DNA from: Accumulibacter phosphatis
GTDB taxonomy: Bacteria > Pseudomonadota > Gammaproteobacteria > Burkholderiales > Rhodocyclaceae
NCBI RefSeq assembly: GCF_000024165.1
Contig: NC_013194.1
Span: 744,001-808,000 of the forward strand
DNA length: 64,000 bases
Direction: 5' to 3'
Below the pieces are notes generated by a model that made no database searches, was not told the DNA's origin, and was given only the letters and a program-made list of their open reading frames with translations. The position numbers and the translations under genes are program-made. This document shows positions 60,792-64,000 of this stretch, piece after piece (positions within the stretch are counted from its first letter, which is position 1; every line of letters begins with the position of its first letter).

Positions 60792-62309
60792 GTGTTATCG
60801 CTGGGTAGGGTGCACCGCCTCGCGGCGGTACTGCTCATGGGTTTTGCTTCCGGCTTGCCACTGGCGCTGACTGGACAGGCTCTTCAGGCTTGGCTGACGA
60901 TAGACGGAGTTAACATTGCCACCATCGGGTTTTTCGGACTGGTAGGCATTCCGTACACCTTCAAGTTTCTTTGGGCGCCTCTGATGGATCGCTTCGAGCC
61001 GCCGTGGCTGGGACGCCGGCGCGGGTGGTTGGTGCTATCGCAGTTGTCGTTGGCAGCTACGCTGTGCTTTATGTCCACCTTGTCGCCGAGCGCACAGCCT
61101 GTCCTTTTTGGCCAATGGGCTGTGCTACTGGCTTTCCTTTCCGCCTCGCAGGACGTCGTGGTCGATGCCTATCGGGCTGATCTTCTGCTCGACAAGGCCG
61201 AGCATGGGCCGGGTGCATCCATGCACGTGTTTGGTTATCGCCTGGCGATGATTCTTTCCGGCGGTATAGCGCTAATCTGGGCTGATCAGTGGCAATCTTG
61301 GGCCCGGGTGTATGCCGTGATGGGCGGCGTCATGGTCGGCGCAGCTGCTGCTTCACTTGTCTTCTTGCCACGGGTCAGAGGCACATCAAAGGCACTGACA
61401 TCCAGCGGTTGGGCTGAAATCTCCGGCTTTCTTGCTATGCTGGCAGGCGCCTTTGCTGGCTACTATATGGCGCGCAACCTACTCATTGTCTTCGGTCTTG
61501 AACCGGATAGTGGCAACCACTGGGTTCAGCTATTCTTCGTTATGAGCGAGATCGCCGCGGCGCTGCCGCTCGCTTGGTGGTTTGCTCGGTTGGTTCGTTT
61601 TGAAACTCTCAATGCATCACTGGCGAGTTATTTTTCCCAGCCTGGTGCGACGCTTTTTCTCTTGCTCATCATTCTTTACAAGCTTGGCGATGCGTTTGCC
61701 GGCAGTCTAACCACGGCTTTTCTCATCAAGGGGTTAGCGTTTACGCAAGCTGAGGTGGGTATCGCCAACAAGATCATTGGGATCTGGCTGACGATTTTTG
61801 GTGCACTCCTCGGCGGTGTGCTAATGATACGCCTCCGCCTGTATCGAGCCCTGCTCGTGTTCGGCGTTCTCCAGTTGTTGTCGAATTTTGGCTTCTATTT
61901 CATAGCCATACTCGGCAAAGGTGCTTGGGGGAGCGTTGAGACACCGCCATTCGACTGGGTTATCGTTTCTCTGGACCACGCCGCCTCGCTAGACTTCCTG
62001 CTACTGGCGGTGGTGGCGGCGGAAAATATTAGCGGCGGCATGGGCACCGTGGCGTTCGTTGCTTTGCTAATGGCATTGTGCAATCATCGGTTTACCGCGA
62101 CGCACTACGCGCTCCTTTCGGCGTTGGCTGCTGTGGGGCGTATCTACGTCAGCCCGGTAGCTGGCGTGCTGACCGAAACAATTGGCTGGCAGGCCTTCTA
62201 TTTGTTCTCGGTAGTGGTGGCCCTTCCCGGAGTTCTGATGGTCTGGTGGATGCGCAGGCATTTGCTTGCACTTGCTGAGGTTGGGCCGGCCAATGCTGAA
62301 ATTGACTGA
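60792..62309 (+). CDS. AmpG-like MFS transporter
   Basis: A 505-residue protein with 12 or more membrane helices. N-terminal pattern of AmpG permeases: LLMGFASGLPLALTGQALQAWL, FKFLWAPLMDRF, LGRRRGW and SASQDVVVDAYRADLL. AmpG imports anhydromuropeptides from peptidoglycan turnover. Start taken at GTG 60792, five bases after metW; an ATG at 60750 inside metW is possible. By eye its coding sequence is less GC-rich than metW and the genes before it, so it may be of foreign origin. Confidence 0.85.
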   Translation: MLSLGRVHRLAAVLLMGFASGLPLALTGQALQAWLTIDGVNIATIGFFGLVGIPYTFKFLWAPLMDRFEPPWLGRRRGWLVLSQLSLAATLCFMSTLSPSAQPVLFGQWAVLLAFLSASQDVVVDAYRADLLLDKAEHGPGASMHVFGYRLAMILSGGIALIWADQWQSWARVYAVMGGVMVGAAAASLVFLPRVRGTSKALTSSGWAEISGFLAMLAGAFAGYYMARNLLIVFGLEPDSGNHWVQLFFVMSEIAAALPLAWWFARLVRFETLNASLASYFSQPGATLFLLLIILYKLGDAFAGSLTTAFLIKGLAFTQAEVGIANKIIGIWLTIFGALLGGVLMIRLRLYRALLVFGVLQLLSNFGFYFIAILGKGAWGSVETPPFDWVIVSLDHAASLDFLLLAVVAAENISGGMGTVAFVALLMALCNHRFTATHYALLSALAAVGRIYVSPVAGVLTETIGWQAFYLFSVVVALPGVLMVWWMRRHLLALAEVGPANAEID

Positions 62310-63030
62310 CCCTCCGGTCGTTACGGAACTTATTGCCGCCGCGCGGTTGCTCTCGGGAAGACTCGCGACGCTGCGCTTCTCGCCGCCGGTGAGCCACGTG
62401 TACAACCCCCTGACCTACGCCTGGGCGGCGCATGAGGCCTACTTGCGCCGTTACGCGGCAAGCCGCAGGAGAGTGTTGTTTCTCGGTATGAATCCCGGCC
62501 CCTTCGGAATGGTTCAGTGCGGCGTGCCGTTCGGTGAGATCGCCGCGGTGCGTGACTGGCTGGGGATCGAGTGTGCGGTGCGGCAACCCGCAGTCGAGAA
62601 TCCCGCGCGGCCGATCGAAGGCTTCGCCTGCTTGCGTTCGGAGGTCAGCGGGCGTCGCTTGTGGGGACTCTTTCAGGAGCGTTTCGGCAGCGCCGATGCC
62701 TTTTTTGTCGAGCATTTCGTTGCCAACTACTGCCCCCTGGCTTTTTTCAACCACGCCCGCAATGTGACCCCGGACAAGCTGCCGGCAGCCGAGGCGGCGC
62801 CGCTGCATGCGGCCTGCGACGCGCATCTGCGAGCCATCGTCGCCGCTTTGCAGCCGGAATGGGTGATTGGCGTGGGCAGCTTCGCCGAAGCGCGAGCGGT
62901 CGCTGCCCTGGCCGGAACAAGGGTCAGAACGGGGCGAGTGCTGCACCCTAGTCCGGCGAGTCCTATTGCCAACCGCGGCTGGGCCGAAGCCGCAACCAGG
63001 CAACTTCGGGCGCTCGACGTTTGGGAGTGA
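62293..63030 (+). CDS. Uracil-DNA glycosylase, SMUG1-like
   Basis: A 245-residue protein with the SMUG1 active-site segment FLGMNPGPFGMVQCGVPFGE near residue 62 (Asn and the MVQ-GVPFG element), a middle VANYCPLAFF and the C-terminal HPSPASPIAN containing the catalytic His. Removes uracil and hydroxymethyluracil from DNA. ATG at 62293 overlaps the end of the transporter gene by 17 bases. Bacterial SMUG1 is scattered, suggesting gene exchange in its history. Confidence 0.88.
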   Translation: MLKLTDPPVVTELIAAARLLSGRLATLRFSPPVSHVYNPLTYAWAAHEAYLRRYAASRRRVLFLGMNPGPFGMVQCGVPFGEIAAVRDWLGIECAVRQPAVENPARPIEGFACLRSEVSGRRLWGLFQERFGSADAFFVEHFVANYCPLAFFNHARNVTPDKLPAAEAAPLHAACDAHLRAIVAALQPEWVIGVGSFAEARAVAALAGTRVRTGRVLHPSPASPIANRGWAEAATRQLRALDVWE

Positions 63031-63084
63031 TGTCGCGGCAGTACGTCCTCGCCGCGGCTGTTCGCCAGACGGCCAGAGCGGCCG

Positions 63085-63405
63085 CTATGGGCGTGGCGAC
63101 AGACCGAGGGCGAACAGTTCCCGGCGCAGCATGCGCCAAGTCCGCCAAGCCAGGAAACCACGTTTTGTCCATCGCCAGAGGCGGCTCGGCTTCAACACGA
63201 CCAGTATGGCCACCGCGGCGGTGACTACTTCCGGGTGCTGTCCGAGATAGTCGCGTCCCTTGCGCACGGCGGCGAGGGCGCGGTCGACGCTGTGCAGGGT
63301 GTCGCCTACCGGCTGCAGCTGCTGTTCGAGGAGTTGGCGTTGCATGCTGATGCGCTCGAGCAAGCGGCCGCGCTCGACGGCCAGATCAATCAGTTCTTGA
63401 TTCAT
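63085..63405 (-). CDS. YqjK-like protein
   Basis: A 106-residue protein: N-terminal helix with LAVERGRLLERISMQRQLLEQQ (coiled coil), a hydrophobic stretch (VTAAVAILVVL, about residues 61-71) and a basic tail. Matches the shape and position of YqjK, which follows yqjD-yqjE in many proteobacteria. Its start lies within the end of the yqjE-like gene. Function unknown, probably membrane or stress related. Confidence 0.75.
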   Translation of the reverse strand: MNQELIDLAVERGRLLERISMQRQLLEQQLQPVGDTLHSVDRALAAVRKGRDYLGQHPEVVTAAVAILVVLKPSRLWRWTKRGFLAWRTWRMLRRELFALGLSPRP

Positions 63406-63793
63406 TGCGGGCAGCCGCTTTCAGCTGGCTCAGGTCGGCGCCGAACTCGGCCATGCTCGCCGAGAACATGCGGTCAGGGCGGCGTACGGCACGTTGGAGG
63501 CCGACGTAAGCGACGCCGGCAACGGCGAAGAAGAGCACGCAGAAACCGCCGAGGACGGCCGCCCGTTGCTCCCAGAACGAGACGACCAGCAAGGCGACGC
63601 CCAGGATCGTGCCGAGCGCCAGGCAGAACGCGAGGAGCTGCGAAACGAGCAGCAGGTGGACGGCCCGCAGCTTCTCCTCCTTGATTTCATTGCCGAGGAG
63701 TTCAAGCCGAGTCCGTCCGGCAGTCAGCAGCGTTGCCGCGCTGTTCCTGGCGGCGGCGAACAGGCCGCTGCTGCTGCCGGAAGCTGCGCTCAT
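63386..63793 (-). CDS. YqjE-like phage-holin-family membrane protein
   Basis: A 135-residue protein with two membrane helices (about residues 48-72 and 77-98), a preceding RLELLGNEIKEEK amphipathic motif and a soluble tail. This is the YqjE/holin 3-6 family pattern. Lies between a DUF883 gene and a YqjK-like gene, overlapping the latter. Confidence 0.85.
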   Translation of the reverse strand: MSAASGSSSGLFAAARNSAATLLTAGRTRLELLGNEIKEEKLRAVHLLLVSQLLAFCLALGTILGVALLVVSFWEQRAAVLGGFCVLFFAVAGVAYVGLQRAVRRPDRMFSASMAEFGADLSQLKAAARNESRTD

Positions 63794-63808
63794 CGAGTAG
63801 CGGGCAGC

Positions 63809-64000
63809 TTAGCGGCGACCGATGATGACGCCAAGCAGCAGACCGACGGCGGCGGCAACGCCGACCGCGCGCCACGGATTGTCGTGCACGAAATCATCGG
63901 TGGCGCGCGCCGCGGCTTTGGTTCTATCGACCAGTGCGGCTTCGGCATCAGCCAGGCGGAGCTTGGCATCGCGCAAACGCTCGCCAATGCGTTCGCGCAG
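63809..64000 (-). CDS. DUF883 family protein (YqjD/ElaB-like), C-terminal part
   Basis: The reading frame continues beyond the window. The visible 63 residues are a charged helix (LRERIGERLRDAKLRLADAE) followed by the DUF883 signature DDFVHDNPWRAVGVAAAVG and a C-terminal membrane anchor ending GVIIGRR. YqjD/ElaB proteins bind ribosomes and sit at the inner membrane in stationary phase. First gene of this minus-strand operon. Confidence 0.92.
   Translation of the reverse strand: MRERIGERLRDAKLRLADAEAALVDRTKAAARATDDFVHDNPWRAVGVAAAVGLLLGVIIGRR

Overview
The window is a stretch of a GC-rich betaproteobacterial chromosome, most likely from the Rhodocyclales and possibly a Candidatus Accumulibacter relative. 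This is inferred from gene content: tandem phasins for polyhydroxyalkanoate granules, the betaproteobacterial form of glutamate-cysteine ligase next to gshB and a three-gene regulatory PTS, isocitrate dehydrogenase beside its kinase/phosphatase AceK, metX-metW, and kdsD-kdsC-lptC-lptA. No rRNA, tRNA or CRISPR array was seen.

Layout. 1-5027: the end of a type IV pilus (MSHA-like) assembly cluster with an inner-membrane scaffold, a PilO-like and a PilP-like protein and two pilin-like proteins. 5028-8934: a membrane adenylate cyclase, an orphan membrane histidine kinase and a type IV pilin behind a sigma-54-type promoter. 8998-21119: a Kef-type antiporter, the KDO/LPS-transport operon, two phasins (the first with a sigma-70 promoter flanked by PhaR-like operator sequences), a CinA-like protein with an EI24 protein, and the helicase HrpA.

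21339-29941 is the most unusual region: a chromosomal integron. It has an IntI integrase broken by one frameshift just before the catalytic tyrosine, a LexA-like box and attI zone, and ten gene cassettes separated by ten recognisable attC sites. Cassette content is AT-richer than the flanks and includes a reverse-oriented first cassette that reads toward intI, a PD-(D/E)XK nuclease-like protein, two lipoproteins, two proteins sharing a helical-repeat plus zinc-ribbon layout, a coiled-coil membrane protein, a GFA-family protein, a small membrane protein and one cassette with no convincing ORF. A degraded IS91-like transposase lies directly beyond the last attC.

31386-45878: a DUF2889 protein, sucC-sucD, an ornithine cyclodeaminase-like protein, a signalling cluster (PP2C phosphatase, FHA protein, cyclic-nucleotide phosphodiesterase, GAF-GspE ATPase), divergent icd and aceK, a YjiK-like protein, a hydroxypyruvate isomerase-like protein and a PduO cobalamin adenosyltransferase. 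45921-64000: a hypothetical protein, parE-parC, creA, an orphan adenine methyltransferase, gshA-gshB-apbE, the PTS trio EIIA-HPr-EI, metX-metW, an AmpG-like transporter, a SMUG-type uracil-DNA glycosylase and a yqjD-yqjE-yqjK-like operon cut by the window end.

The core genes describe a cell that stores carbon as PHA, switches flux at isocitrate between the TCA cycle and the glyoxylate shunt, and links surface pili to cAMP and phosphorylation signalling. The integron is the accessory reservoir. All functional names rest on motifs and family knowledge read by eye; no database search was run.
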